Shown here: in pieces, positions 26,664-35,142 of the stretch
How positions within the stretch are numbered: the first letter of the stretch is position 1
Layout of the letters: every line of letters begins with the position of its first letter
Source: Paraburkholderia sp. PREW-6R
GTDB taxonomy: Bacteria; Pseudomonadota; Gammaproteobacteria; Burkholderiales; Burkholderiaceae
Length of the DNA: 64,000 nt
Assembly (NCBI RefSeq): GCF_039621805.1
Contig: NZ_CP155075.1
Coordinates: 248,001 to 312,000 of the forward strand
Direction: 5' to 3'
Notes under the pieces: model-generated
What the model was told of the DNA's origin: nothing
What the model saw: only the letters and a program-made list of their open reading frames with translations
The model's database searches: none
Made by a program: the position numbers and the translations under genes

Positions 26664-26858
26664 ATGAGAATCAAAGTGGATGCCACGAAATGTATCGGCG
26701 CGGGACTGTGTGTCGTCGCCGCTCCCGAAGTCTTTAGCCAGAACGAAGACGACGGTCTTGTCATCGTGTTGCAGGAAAGCCCGCCGCCCGAACTGCACGA
26801 GAAAGTGCGTGAAGCGGCACGCCTGTGCCCGGCGCTCGTCATCACGCTGGACGACTAG
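26664..26858 (+). CDS. [3Fe-4S]-type ferredoxin partner of the P450
   Basis: This 64-residue ferredoxin has C10, C16 (CIGAGLC) and C55 (LCPAL). The position where [4Fe-4S] proteins have a fourth cysteine is alanine. This three-cysteine pattern is known from actinobacterial P450 partner ferredoxins, which carry a [3Fe-4S] cluster. CTGGAGA precedes the ATG. It would pass electrons from the reductase encoded next to the P450 before it. Confidence 0.93.
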   Translation: MRIKVDATKCIGAGLCVVAAPEVFSQNEDDGLVIVLQESPPPELHEKVREAARLCPALVITLDD

Positions 26859-27002
26859 ACGCTCGCATCGTCGCAACAGAATAAACGCAGTCAAGTCGGA
26901 AGCAGGCGGAATCAAGCCAGTCAACCAGAATCCGGCAGCCGCCGCGCGGCCACCGCGCCGTGTGGCCTGGCTCACGTCGTCACCTGTTTGAGGTCGAGAA
27001 AT

Positions 27003-28223
27003 ATGGATGCGGGAATCGTGATCGTCGGCGCGGGGCAGGCCGGCTATCAATTGGCGATGTCGCTGCGCGATGCAGGTTACATGAAACGCGTCGTGCTGCT
27101 GGGTGATGAGCCGGACCTGCCCTATCAGCGGCCCCCCTTGTCGAAGGCATTTCAGAGCGGCACGTGCGACGCCGCGCAACTGACGTTTCAGTCCGAGGCC
27201 TTCTATCAGCAACGGGACATCGAGCTGATGCTCGGCGTGACGGTGCTGCGTATCGACCGCGAACGTCGTTGCGTGATGACCGGCGACGGCCGCCGTCTCG
27301 ACTACGAGCATCTGGTGCTCGCCACGGGCGCGCGTAACCGTCTGTTGCCCGGCTGGAACAGCGCGACCGAAGGCCTGCTCACGCTGCGCACGCTTGACGA
27401 CGCGCGGCGACTGCGCGAAGCGCTGCTGGAGGCGAGGCGCGTGCTGATCATCGGCGCGGGTTTTCTGGGGCTGGAATTTGCCGCCGTCGCGGCGGCGCGC
27501 GGCGTGGCCGTGCACGTGATCGAGGCGAGCTCGCATCTGATGAGCCGCGCGGTCAGCACGCCGGTGGCCGACGCGTTTCGCTCGCATCACGAGTCGAGCG
27601 GCGTGACCTTCAGTTTCGATAACGGCGTGAAGAACATCAGTACCGAGGCGGGCCGTGTGGTCGGCGCGCAGACCATGGACGAGCGCGTCCACGAAGCCGA
27701 TCTGGTGGTGGTGAGTATCGGTGTGATTCCGAACGTGGAACTTGCGCGAGAGGCGGGTCTGGAAACCGGCAACGGCATCGTGGTCGATGCAAATCTCGCC
27801 ACCAGCGATCCGTGCATCTCCGCGCTCGGTGATTGCGCGGCATTCCCGTCACGCTTTGCGTTCGGCCAGTGCCGGATCGAATCGGTGCAGAACGCCGTCG
27901 ACCAGGCGCGCTACCTTGCGCAGCGCCTGACCGGCCAGAACCGTGTATTCGAAGCGGTGCCCTGGTTCTGGAGCGATCAGGGCGGCGTCAAGCTGCAGAT
28001 AGCGGGCATGGCGATGCATCAGGCTGACGAGGTGGTGCTGCGCGGCGACCCTGCGGGGCTGAAATTTTCCGCGTATGGCTTTATCAATGGCCGGCTGGCA
28101 GCGGTCGAATCGGTCAACCGGCCGGCCGATCACATCGCGGCCCGCAAGCTGCTCGCCGCCAACGCCCCGGTCTCGCCGGCTCATGCCGCCGATCCGCAAT
28201 TCGATCTGCGTACGCTGCTCTAG
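27003..28223 (+). CDS. FAD-dependent ferredoxin reductase
   Basis: This 406-residue flavoprotein of the putidaredoxin/rubredoxin reductase family has an N-terminal FAD motif IVIVGAGQAGYQLA (about 5-18), YQRPPLSKAF, the NADH motif IIGAGFLGLEFAAVA (about 147-161) and the second FAD motif ALGDCAAFP. The ATG at 27003 follows GAGGTCGAG. It completes the P450-ferredoxin-reductase set. A 144-base gap before it holds nothing recognisable. Confidence 0.95.
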   Translation: MDAGIVIVGAGQAGYQLAMSLRDAGYMKRVVLLGDEPDLPYQRPPLSKAFQSGTCDAAQLTFQSEAFYQQRDIELMLGVTVLRIDRERRCVMTGDGRRLDYEHLVLATGARNRLLPGWNSATEGLLTLRTLDDARRLREALLEARRVLIIGAGFLGLEFAAVAAARGVAVHVIEASSHLMSRAVSTPVADAFRSHHESSGVTFSFDNGVKNISTEAGRVVGAQTMDERVHEADLVVVSIGVIPNVELAREAGLETGNGIVVDANLATSDPCISALGDCAAFPSRFAFGQCRIESVQNAVDQARYLAQRLTGQNRVFEAVPWFWSDQGGVKLQIAGMAMHQADEVVLRGDPAGLKFSAYGFINGRLAAVESVNRPADHIAARKLLAANAPVSPAHAADPQFDLRTLL

Positions 28224-28255
28224 CGGCGGATCGGAACTCATCGAGAGGTTCAATC

Positions 28256-29752
28256 ATGTCTACGATTTACGAAACGCTGGGCGCGCCGAGCGCGACTTTT
28301 ATCCGCGGCACGCATCGTCTGCTAATCGGCGGTCGCTGGGTCGACGCACAGTCGGGCAATACCTTTGAAGTCTTCGATCCGGGCACGGGCGAGGTGGTCG
28401 CGCGAGTGGCCGAAGGCGATGCGGCGGATATCGACTTGGCCGTGCGAGCGGCGCGCCGCGCATTCGAAACTGGCGACTGGGCGAAGATGAAGCCGGCGGA
28501 CCGCACGCGCGTGATGTTCCGCCTCGCCGATCTGCTCGAACATCACGGCGACGAACTCGCCGAGATCGAGGCGGTGGATAACGGCAAGCCGCTCGCCTTC
28601 GCCAAACGCGGCATTGCCGGCACAGCCGAAATGTTGCGCTATATGGCGGGCTGGGCAACCAAGAACAACGGCGATTCCGTCGACGTATCCGTGCCGGGCG
28701 AATGGCACGCGTACACCACGCGCGAAGCGGTCGGCGTGGTGGGCCAGATCATCCCGTGGAATTTTCCGCTCTCCATGGCGATCTGGAAAATCGCGCCGGC
28801 GCTCGCCACCGGCTGCACGGTGGTGTTAAAGCCCGCGGAACAGACCCCGCTGAACGCATTGCGGCTTGGGCAGATCATTCAGGAAGCAGGCATTCCGGAC
28901 GGCGTGGTCAACATCGTGACCGGCTTTGGCGCAACCGCGGGCGCGGCGCTCGCCGCGCACCCCGACGTCGACAAGATCGCTTTCACCGGGTCGACGGAAA
29001 CCGGCAAGCGGATCGTGCAAGCCGCGCTCGGCAATCTTAAGAAGGTGTCGCTCGAACTCGGCGGCAAGTCGCCGGTATTCGTGTTTCCCGACGCCAAACT
29101 CGATCTTGCGACAGCCGGCGCGGCCAATGCAATCTTCTTCAACAGCGGCCAGGTGTGCTCGGCGGGTTCACGCCTCTTCGTTCACAAGAAGGTGTTCGAT
29201 CAGGTGGTGGAAGGTGTGGTCGCGTATGGCGACAAGCTAAAAGTGGGTCACGGTCTCGCGCCCGACAGCCAGATCGGTCCGCTCATATCGAGTCAGCAAA
29301 AAAAGCGCGTCGAATCGTTTATCCGCAACGGCGTCGAAGAAGGTGCGCGGCGAGTGGGTCAGAATCCCTCACGCACGGACGAGGCGGGGTACTTCGTGCC
29401 GCCCACCGTGTTCGTGGACACCACCTCCAGCATGTCGATCTATCGCGAGGAGATTTTCGGGCCGGTGGTGTGCGCGATGCCGTTCGACGACGCCGACATC
29501 GAGCGCATCGCCGCCGAGGCGAACGATACGGAACTGGGCCTGTTCGCGGGCATCTGGACGCAAAACCTGAGCCTTGCGCACAAGCTCGCGCGGCGCATCA
29601 AGGCGGGCTCCGTGTCGGTGAACGCGCACATGGTGAACGATCCCGCGCTTCCGTTCGGCGGTTACAAGCAATCCGGCTGGGGCCGTGAGCGGGGCCGCGA
29701 AGTGCTCGATCTGTACACGTCGGTCAAGAGCGTGGCGGTCAATCTGGACTGA
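28256..29752 (+). CDS. NAD(P)-dependent aldehyde dehydrogenase
   Basis: This 498-residue ALDH-superfamily enzyme has the catalytic thiol C301 (FFNSGQVCSAG), the general base E267 (LELGGKSP), the cofactor loop FTGSTETG and the oxyanion-site context IIPWNFPL. GAGAGG precedes the ATG. It should oxidise the aldehyde formed from the P450/alcohol dehydrogenase product to a carboxylic acid for CoA transfer. A clear paralogue lies at 58542-60044, sharing VPGEWHAYTTRE and ending with the same VAINLD/VAVNLD pattern. Confidence 0.95.
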   Translation: MSTIYETLGAPSATFIRGTHRLLIGGRWVDAQSGNTFEVFDPGTGEVVARVAEGDAADIDLAVRAARRAFETGDWAKMKPADRTRVMFRLADLLEHHGDELAEIEAVDNGKPLAFAKRGIAGTAEMLRYMAGWATKNNGDSVDVSVPGEWHAYTTREAVGVVGQIIPWNFPLSMAIWKIAPALATGCTVVLKPAEQTPLNALRLGQIIQEAGIPDGVVNIVTGFGATAGAALAAHPDVDKIAFTGSTETGKRIVQAALGNLKKVSLELGGKSPVFVFPDAKLDLATAGAANAIFFNSGQVCSAGSRLFVHKKVFDQVVEGVVAYGDKLKVGHGLAPDSQIGPLISSQQKKRVESFIRNGVEEGARRVGQNPSRTDEAGYFVPPTVFVDTTSSMSIYREEIFGPVVCAMPFDDADIERIAAEANDTELGLFAGIWTQNLSLAHKLARRIKAGSVSVNAHMVNDPALPFGGYKQSGWGRERGREVLDLYTSVKSVAVNLD

Positions 29753-29835
29753 GCCGCGCGCGTGGACTGCACGATCAGGTTCAGGAGACGGCACGGCGTG
29801 CAGGCGTTCGAGCAACCCCCAAGCGAAGAACTACG

Positions 29836-31566
29836 ATGACATCCTTTGATTACATTATCGTCGGCGGCGGCTCGGCGGGATCGGTGCTTGCCAATCGTCT
29901 GTCGGCCAATTCGGCGAAGCGGGTGCTGCTCTGCGAAGCCGGCGCCGACCTGCCCAACGAGAATCTGCCCGCCTCGATTCTCGACAGTTATCCCGGCACC
30001 GCGTATCTGAATCCGAATTACCTGTGGCCAAAACTGCAAGTCCATACCGTCGCGCCGAAAGATGGTGAGCAGGGTCCTCGTAAGCTGCGCAAATACGAGC
30101 AGGCGCGGATTCTGGGCGGCGGCTCGTCGATCAATGGTCAGTTCTTCAATCGCGGCGCGCCGAGCGATTATGACGACTGGGAAGCGCGCGGCGTGAAGGG
30201 CTGGAGCTGGGAGGACGTGCTGCCGTATTTTCGCAAGATCGAACATGACCTCGATTTCGATGGCCCGCTGCACGGCAAGGACGGGCTCATTCCCGTGCGG
30301 AGGATTTTCCCCGAGACGTGGCCAAAGCACGCGACGGCGATCGCCCAGGCGCTGAAAGAGTCCGGCTACGAGTATCTGCCGGACCAGAACGGCGAGTTCA
30401 AGGACGGCTACTTTCCGATCGCCATCTCCAATCTGAACGAGCGCCGCGTGTCGGCGTCGATGGCGTATCTGGATACGGCAACGCGCCAGCGTCCCAATCT
30501 GACCATCTGGACCGAAACCGAAGTGGCGGGGCTGCTGTTCGAGGGCACACGCTGCTGCGGCATCCGGCTCGACGTGCGAGGCCGGCCCGCAGAAGTGCGC
30601 GCTGGCGAGGTGATCCTGTCGGCGGGCGCGTTGCAGTCGCCGGCCATTCTATTGCGCTCGGGTATCGGACCGCTTGCGCATCTGCGTGAACACGGCATTG
30701 CAGTGGTCGCCGAATCGAACGGAGTCGGTCAGCATCTGATGGAGCATCCTTCGGTCGCACTGGCTTCGTTCATCCACAAGGGGGCCCGTGTGAACGACAC
30801 CACGCGGCGTCACATCATGCTTGGCTGGCGTTACTCGTCCGGTATCGGCGGCGCGCCCGCGGGCGATATGTTTGTGTCGGTGGTCACACGCACTTCGTGG
30901 CATGCGGTCGGCGAGCGCATCGGCACGATGTTGATGTACGTGAACAAACCGTTTTCGAACCTGGGGCAAGTCCGTTTGAACTCGACGGACTGGCGCGAAG
31001 CGCCTTCGATCGATTTCAACTTTCTCTCTGACGAACGCGATCTGGATCGGCTCGTCGACGGCTTCCGCAAGATGGCCGCCGTGCAGGCGCTGGCGGCCGT
31101 CAGCGCAGTAACGGCCGAGCCGTTTCCGGCGAGCTACAGTGAAAAGGTGCGCCAGGTCGCGATGCTGAGCCGCCGCAACAAACTCATCACCGACGTGCTG
31201 GCCGGTTTGCTCGACGGTCCCGCGCCGTTGCGCAAGCTGCTGATGACGCGGGTGATCGCAGGCGGCGCGACGCTCGCCGAAGTGCTCGCCGACGATGCCG
31301 CACTGCGCGAGTTCGTGCGGGGCGCCTGCGTGGGTGTGTGGCACCCGTCGTGTACGTGCCGCATGGGCGCCGACGATGACCCGCTCGCGGTGACGGATGC
31401 CGAGGCGCGAGTGCGCGGCGTGCAGGGCTTGCGAGTGGTGGATGCGTCGATCTTTCCGCACATTCCCAGCGGCAACATCAATTTCCCGACCATGATGGCC
31501 GCCGAAAAAGTCGCAGACGCCATGGTGGGACAGGTGATGAAGGTGGCATCGGTGTCCGCGGCGTAG
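29836..31566 (+). CDS. GMC-family FAD alcohol dehydrogenase
   Basis: This 576-residue flavoprotein has the N-terminal dinucleotide motif DYIIVGGGSAGSVLANRLS, the GMC signature ARILGGGSSINGQFFNRG and a C-terminal VWHPSCTCRMG with the catalytic histidine, followed by GNINFPTMMAAEK. Family members include choline, alkanol and polyethylene-glycol dehydrogenases. No secretion signal is present. It is the last gene of the P450 operon and probably oxidises the P450-made alcohol to the aldehyde. Transcription likely ends at the structured element overlapping its stop codon. Confidence 0.94.
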   Translation: MTSFDYIIVGGGSAGSVLANRLSANSAKRVLLCEAGADLPNENLPASILDSYPGTAYLNPNYLWPKLQVHTVAPKDGEQGPRKLRKYEQARILGGGSSINGQFFNRGAPSDYDDWEARGVKGWSWEDVLPYFRKIEHDLDFDGPLHGKDGLIPVRRIFPETWPKHATAIAQALKESGYEYLPDQNGEFKDGYFPIAISNLNERRVSASMAYLDTATRQRPNLTIWTETEVAGLLFEGTRCCGIRLDVRGRPAEVRAGEVILSAGALQSPAILLRSGIGPLAHLREHGIAVVAESNGVGQHLMEHPSVALASFIHKGARVNDTTRRHIMLGWRYSSGIGGAPAGDMFVSVVTRTSWHAVGERIGTMLMYVNKPFSNLGQVRLNSTDWREAPSIDFNFLSDERDLDRLVDGFRKMAAVQALAAVSAVTAEPFPASYSEKVRQVAMLSRRNKLITDVLAGLLDGPAPLRKLLMTRVIAGGATLAEVLADDAALREFVRGACVGVWHPSCTCRMGADDDPLAVTDAEARVRGVQGLRVVDASIFPHIPSGNINFPTMMAAEKVADAMVGQVMKVASVSAA

Positions 31567-31617
31567 CACGACGGCGCCTGACCAGGTCCGGCGCCGCGGC
31601 TTATGCCGCGTCGTGCT
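31565..31617. terminator. Perfect three-way-junction inverted repeat between convergent genes
   Basis: AGCACGAC (31565-31572) pairs with GTCGTGCT (31610-31617). Directly inside are two hairpins with no unpaired bases between stems: GGCGCC (31573-31578)/GGCGCC (31590-31595) and GCGGC (31596-31600)/GCCGC (31605-31609). It begins in the stop codon of the GMC gene and ends six bases before the end of the convergent zinc dehydrogenase gene. A bidirectional terminator is the simplest reading, although there are no T tracts. Confidence 0.6.
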
Positions 31618-31622
31618 GTCGC

Positions 31623-32708
31623 TCAGGCCGCAGGAATTCCGCCGGGTATCAGCACTGCGCGACCGCGAATCTTGCCGGCTTGCAGCGCGTCGAACGCATG
31701 CAGGGCGTCGTGCAGCGCGAAGCGTGTGACGAGCGGTTTGATCGCGCCGCGTTGCGCGAGCGCAATGACGGCGGCAAGGTCGCCGTAGGTGCCGCCGTAC
31801 GGGCACATCATCGACGCGCCGCGCGGCAGCGGATTGTTCGACGAACGAGCCACGAAGGGATACGTGCCGCCGGACAGACCGACGACGCGGATCGCGCCAG
31901 AGCGACAAACGAGCGCGGCGTCCAGTTGCAAGGTCGCATCGTTGCCGACGAAATCGAGCACGACGTCCGCGCCGCAGCCATCGGTGAGGGCCATGACGCG
32001 CTCAATCAGGTCGGCCTCGGTGGACAGCATGGCCACGTCGAGCCACGGGCGTGCGGCGTCGAGCGCGTCGCTCGAAATGTCGACAGCGACGATTCGCGTG
32101 GCGCTCGTCGCACGCAGGATCTGCGCGGCCAGATTGCCGAGTCCGCCCACGCCGATGACCACGGTGGTCGAGCCCGGATATAACTGCTCGGCACAAGTGC
32201 GAATGGCGTGGTAGGGCGTGAGCGCCGCGTCGGTGAGCGTGGCGGCCACCTCCGGGTCGAGGTCGCCGATCGACATCAGCGCGCTGGCCGGCGCGCACAC
32301 GTATTCCGCCATGCCGCCGTTGCGGGTGACGCCGGGCGTAGGTGGTGGCGAGAGACGGCTGCCGGTGCGGCGGCAAGCGTTCTGACGGCCCGCCAGGCAC
32401 GCGGCGCAGACGCCGCAAGACCAGCACGGGTGAACCACCACGCGATCGCCCTTGCGCCATTGCGTGACGCCCGCGCCGAGTTCGACCACTTCGCCCGCAA
32501 TCTCATGGCCGAGTATGGTCCCGTCGGGCGTGCGCGAATCGGCGGCGGAGCGGATATGCACGTCAGTCTGGCACAGGCCGGCGGCCAGCACGCGCAACAG
32601 CACGTCGCCCGGCCGGGCCTCGGGCTTTTGCAGCGTCGCGAGCTGCACGTTGCCGGGTTCGCGCAATTGCACGCCTTGCATCGAATGATTGCAGTGTTGG
32701 TCTTCCAC
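31623..32708 (-). CDS. Zinc-dependent MDR-family alcohol dehydrogenase
   Basis: This 361-residue enzyme has catalytic-zinc ligands in GLCQTDVH and GHEIAGEV, the four-cysteine structural-zinc lobe PCWSCGVCAACLAGRQNAC, and the NAD motif GVGGLGNLAAQ. The start was set at GTG 32708, five bases after AGGAGA. An ATG nine codons further in has no ribosome binding site. It is transcribed alone on the minus strand between two regulon operons. It may share the alcohol-oxidation step with the GMC enzyme or act on a different hydroxyl. No copy of the operator motif lies directly at its 5' end on its own strand, though site 2 is about 170 bases upstream. Confidence 0.92.
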   Translation of the reverse strand: MEDQHCNHSMQGVQLREPGNVQLATLQKPEARPGDVLLRVLAAGLCQTDVHIRSAADSRTPDGTILGHEIAGEVVELGAGVTQWRKGDRVVVHPCWSCGVCAACLAGRQNACRRTGSRLSPPPTPGVTRNGGMAEYVCAPASALMSIGDLDPEVAATLTDAALTPYHAIRTCAEQLYPGSTTVVIGVGGLGNLAAQILRATSATRIVAVDISSDALDAARPWLDVAMLSTEADLIERVMALTDGCGADVVLDFVGNDATLQLDAALVCRSGAIRVVGLSGGTYPFVARSSNNPLPRGASMMCPYGGTYGDLAAVIALAQRGAIKPLVTRFALHDALHAFDALQAGKIRGRAVLIPGGIPAA

Positions 32709-32842
32709 GTGGGTCTCCTGAATAGATTGATTCGAACGCGCGTTGTTCATGCCTGCAGTGTGCGCAACGCGCGATGGTTCACCTAGTCGAGCTTGCTCTG
32801 GCTTCGGATGCATACGAGGTAAAACCCCGAGCCGAGCTTTCT

Positions 32843-32892
32843 TGACATCGGAAATCCGACACGCTTATGATAATTCAAAGGTTCATCCAATG
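32843..32892 (+). promoter_or_regulatory. Promoter and GntR-type operator (site 2 of 9)
   Basis: TTGACA, an 18-base spacer and TATGAT form a near-consensus sigma70 promoter, followed five bases later by AAAGGTTCATCCAAT (about 32878-32892; positions may be off by one). It drives the ABC transporter operon. The operator is identical to sites 1 and 3. Confidence 0.82.
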
Positions 32893-32935
32893 AACATATA
32901 ACTAGACACTTACAAATTTGGCTCAGGAGACAGGC

Positions 32936-34171
32936 ATGATGGAACAGCGCAGCGCCACACACATAACAAGAACTTCGAGCTGGTCGGGCGTCGTGGGACT
33001 GACGCTGGCGGCTCTCACGGCGATGGCGTTTTCCTTGCCGGCGCGAGCCGCCGTGCCGATCGTCATCTGCTCGATCGACGACCGCAGTGGCTCCGCTGCC
33101 GAGACTGGCATTCAGGGCTACCAGGGTTTGCAGATGGCGCTCGACGAAGCGAACGCGGCGGGCGGCGTGGCGGGCCACAAGCTGCAACTCGTCGCGTACG
33201 ACGGCAAGACCGATCCGCAATTGACGGCCACCTTCGCATCGCGCTGCGCCGAAGACGACAAGGGGCTCGTGATCATCGGCGGCAACCCGTCGGCGCCGGC
33301 CGCGGCGATGATCCCGATCGCGACCGAAGAGAAGATTCCGTACTACATGCTTTCGGCGGGCACGGATTCGCTGGTCGATGCGTCCGCGCTCTATCACTTC
33401 CGCTTTGGGCCGGCCAATCGCCAGGATGCGGCGGCCATTGCGGATCTGCTCGCGCAGCAGGGATTCAAGCGGCCGGCCATCATCAACAACTCGGTGCCGT
33501 TCGGCATCGACGGCGCGCGGGCCACCACGGCCGCGTTAAAGAAAAAGAACATCACGGTCATTGCGCAGCAAACCTACGACATTAACGCCACGGACCTTTC
33601 GCCGCAGGTGACTAATCTGCACGACGCCAAGCCCGACGTAGTGATCGTGTTCCCGTATGCGGCCGACGGCGCGCGCGTGCTGCGTACGCTGCGTCAACTG
33701 AACATCGACGTGCCGATCATCGTCTCGCGCAGCGCGCTGCTCGATACCTTGCGCAAGCTCGCCGGGCCGGCCAGCGACGGCGTGCTGATTCCGAACACAG
33801 TGGACCCGTCGCGTCCCGACGTGCAGGCCTTTTTCAAGACGTTCGACGCGCGCTTCGGGCCGCATCAGCCGACGCTCTATCCGGTGATCGGTTACGACGC
33901 GGGCAAGGCGGCGTTAAAGGTCATCGCCACGCCGGCCGTGCTGAAGGCGATCGACGGCGGCAACCTCGCGCAGGCGCGTACCGCCTTTCGCGACGAGACG
34001 GAGAAGCTGAACGGCTTCAAGGGTCTGCAGGGCGAGCAGAGCGCGTCGTATCGCTTCGCTCCGAAACAGCATCACGGTTCACCCGATGAGCACTGGTACG
34101 TGTTCATCCAGGTCGCTGACAACGGTACGCATCTGGTGAAACCGGACCTGAGCAAGTTCAAGCCACATTGA
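32936..34171 (+). CDS. Periplasmic substrate-binding protein of a branched-chain-type ABC importer
   Basis: This 411-residue protein has a clear signal peptide, hydrophobic core GVVGLTLAALTAMAF and cleavage after ARA. The mature type I binding protein (Peripla_BP_6/LivK-like) shows FDRSG-like DDRSGSAAETG, AYDGKTDPQ, FGPANRQDAAA and IGYDAGKAAL. AGGAGA precedes the paired ATG codons. It heads a full set of permease and ATPase genes. A close paralogue at 56191-57450 shares long stretches. In catabolic clusters such importers often carry aromatic or aliphatic acids rather than amino acids, which fits here as inference. Confidence 0.95.
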   Translation: MMEQRSATHITRTSSWSGVVGLTLAALTAMAFSLPARAAVPIVICSIDDRSGSAAETGIQGYQGLQMALDEANAAGGVAGHKLQLVAYDGKTDPQLTATFASRCAEDDKGLVIIGGNPSAPAAAMIPIATEEKIPYYMLSAGTDSLVDASALYHFRFGPANRQDAAAIADLLAQQGFKRPAIINNSVPFGIDGARATTAALKKKNITVIAQQTYDINATDLSPQVTNLHDAKPDVVIVFPYAADGARVLRTLRQLNIDVPIIVSRSALLDTLRKLAGPASDGVLIPNTVDPSRPDVQAFFKTFDARFGPHQPTLYPVIGYDAGKAALKVIATPAVLKAIDGGNLAQARTAFRDETEKLNGFKGLQGEQSASYRFAPKQHHGSPDEHWYVFIQVADNGTHLVKPDLSKFKPH

Positions 34172-34196
34172 CGCCCTATGCCGCTTTGACGACGCC

Positions 34197-34223
34197 GATA
34201 CGCGCGGCAGCCGGGCGCGTATC
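34197..34223 (+). repeat. Intergenic hairpin between binding protein and permease genes
   Basis: GATACGCGC (34197-34205) and GCGCGTATC (34215-34223) form a perfect 9-bp stem with a nine-base loop. There is no T tract. Hairpins at this point in ABC operons often stabilise the binding-protein mRNA or limit readthrough, giving an excess of binding protein over permease. Confidence 0.6.
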
Positions 34224-34260
34224 CCGATGCTTCACCTGAGTTTGAATGAGGACCATGCTC

Positions 34261-35142
34261 ATGGACAAAATCTGTGTCCTGTTGCTGGCCGGACTGACCA
34301 ATGGCAGTGTCTATGGTCTGATCGGTCTGTCGTTGTCGCTGATCTACGGCACCAACCGCGTCATCAATTTCGCCCAGGGCGATTTTGTGATGATCGGCAC
34401 GATGTCGGCGATCTTCTTCATGGTCACCTGCAATCTGCCGACGCCGGTGGCGCTGGCCGCAGTGATCGCTGTCGTGCTGGTGTGCGCGCTGATACTCGAA
34501 TTCGCCGTCTACCGGCCGCTCGTCAAACGCGGTGCGCCACCGCTCACGATCATGATCGGCACGCTCGCCGCGGCGATCATCGCGAGCGGTGTGGCGTTGC
34601 TGATCTGGGGCGCGGATCAGCTGTTCGTGCCCAACATCCTGTCGATGAAACCGATCATGCTCGGACCGCTCACCACCAACCAGCAGCAACTGGCGATCGT
34701 GGTCGCGTTCGTGGTGTTTCTCGTGGCGACGTGGTTCCTGCTCTATCGCACGAGTTTCGGCCTGTGCGTGCGGGCGACCGGCGCGCAACCGCGCATCGCG
34801 CAACTGATGGGCATCCGCTCGTCGCGCATCGTGCGCTTCGGGTTTCTGTTCAGCGCGCTCGTGAGCGGAATCGCCGGCGTGCTGATCGGACCGCTGCTCG
34901 GCGGCCAGGCGTCGATGGGCGTCGACCTCACCGTCAAGGGCTTCATGGCGGCGATTCTCGGCGGACTGGGCAGTCCGTTCGCGGCGGCGGCCGGTGGCAT
35001 CGTCATCGGCATTCTCGAGGCGTTCGTGGCGGGGTATGGCAGCAGCCTCTACTCGGAGCCGATCATCTTTGTGTTAATCCTGCTCGTCCTGCTGATCCGG
35101 CCGTATGGACTGCTGGGCGATTTTGAGGCAGTCCGGCGATGA
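34261..35142 (+). CDS. Branched-chain-type ABC transporter permease (LivH family)
   Basis: This protein of about 293 residues has eight predicted membrane segments and the LivH signatures NGSVYGLIGLSLSLIYG, VINFAQGDFVMIG and the C-terminal VKGFMAAILGGLGSPFAA. The ATG at 34261 lies eight bases after GAGGA. Two in-frame ATGs at 34246 and 34255 are alternatives. The end overlaps the next gene by ATGA. It forms the membrane channel with the LivM-type partner. Confidence 0.94.
   Translation: MDKICVLLLAGLTNGSVYGLIGLSLSLIYGTNRVINFAQGDFVMIGTMSAIFFMVTCNLPTPVALAAVIAVVLVCALILEFAVYRPLVKRGAPPLTIMIGTLAAAIIASGVALLIWGADQLFVPNILSMKPIMLGPLTTNQQQLAIVVAFVVFLVATWFLLYRTSFGLCVRATGAQPRIAQLMGIRSSRIVRFGFLFSALVSGIAGVLIGPLLGGQASMGVDLTVKGFMAAILGGLGSPFAAAAGGIVIGILEAFVAGYGSSLYSEPIIFVLILLVLLIRPYGLLGDFEAVRR

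Noticed and set aside
25737..27692. Very long minus-strand frame (651 codons) opposite the P450, ferredoxin and reductase
   Set aside because: It is the antisense shadow of three clearly identified genes in GC-rich sequence. Its translation is histidine/arginine-rich with no domain.
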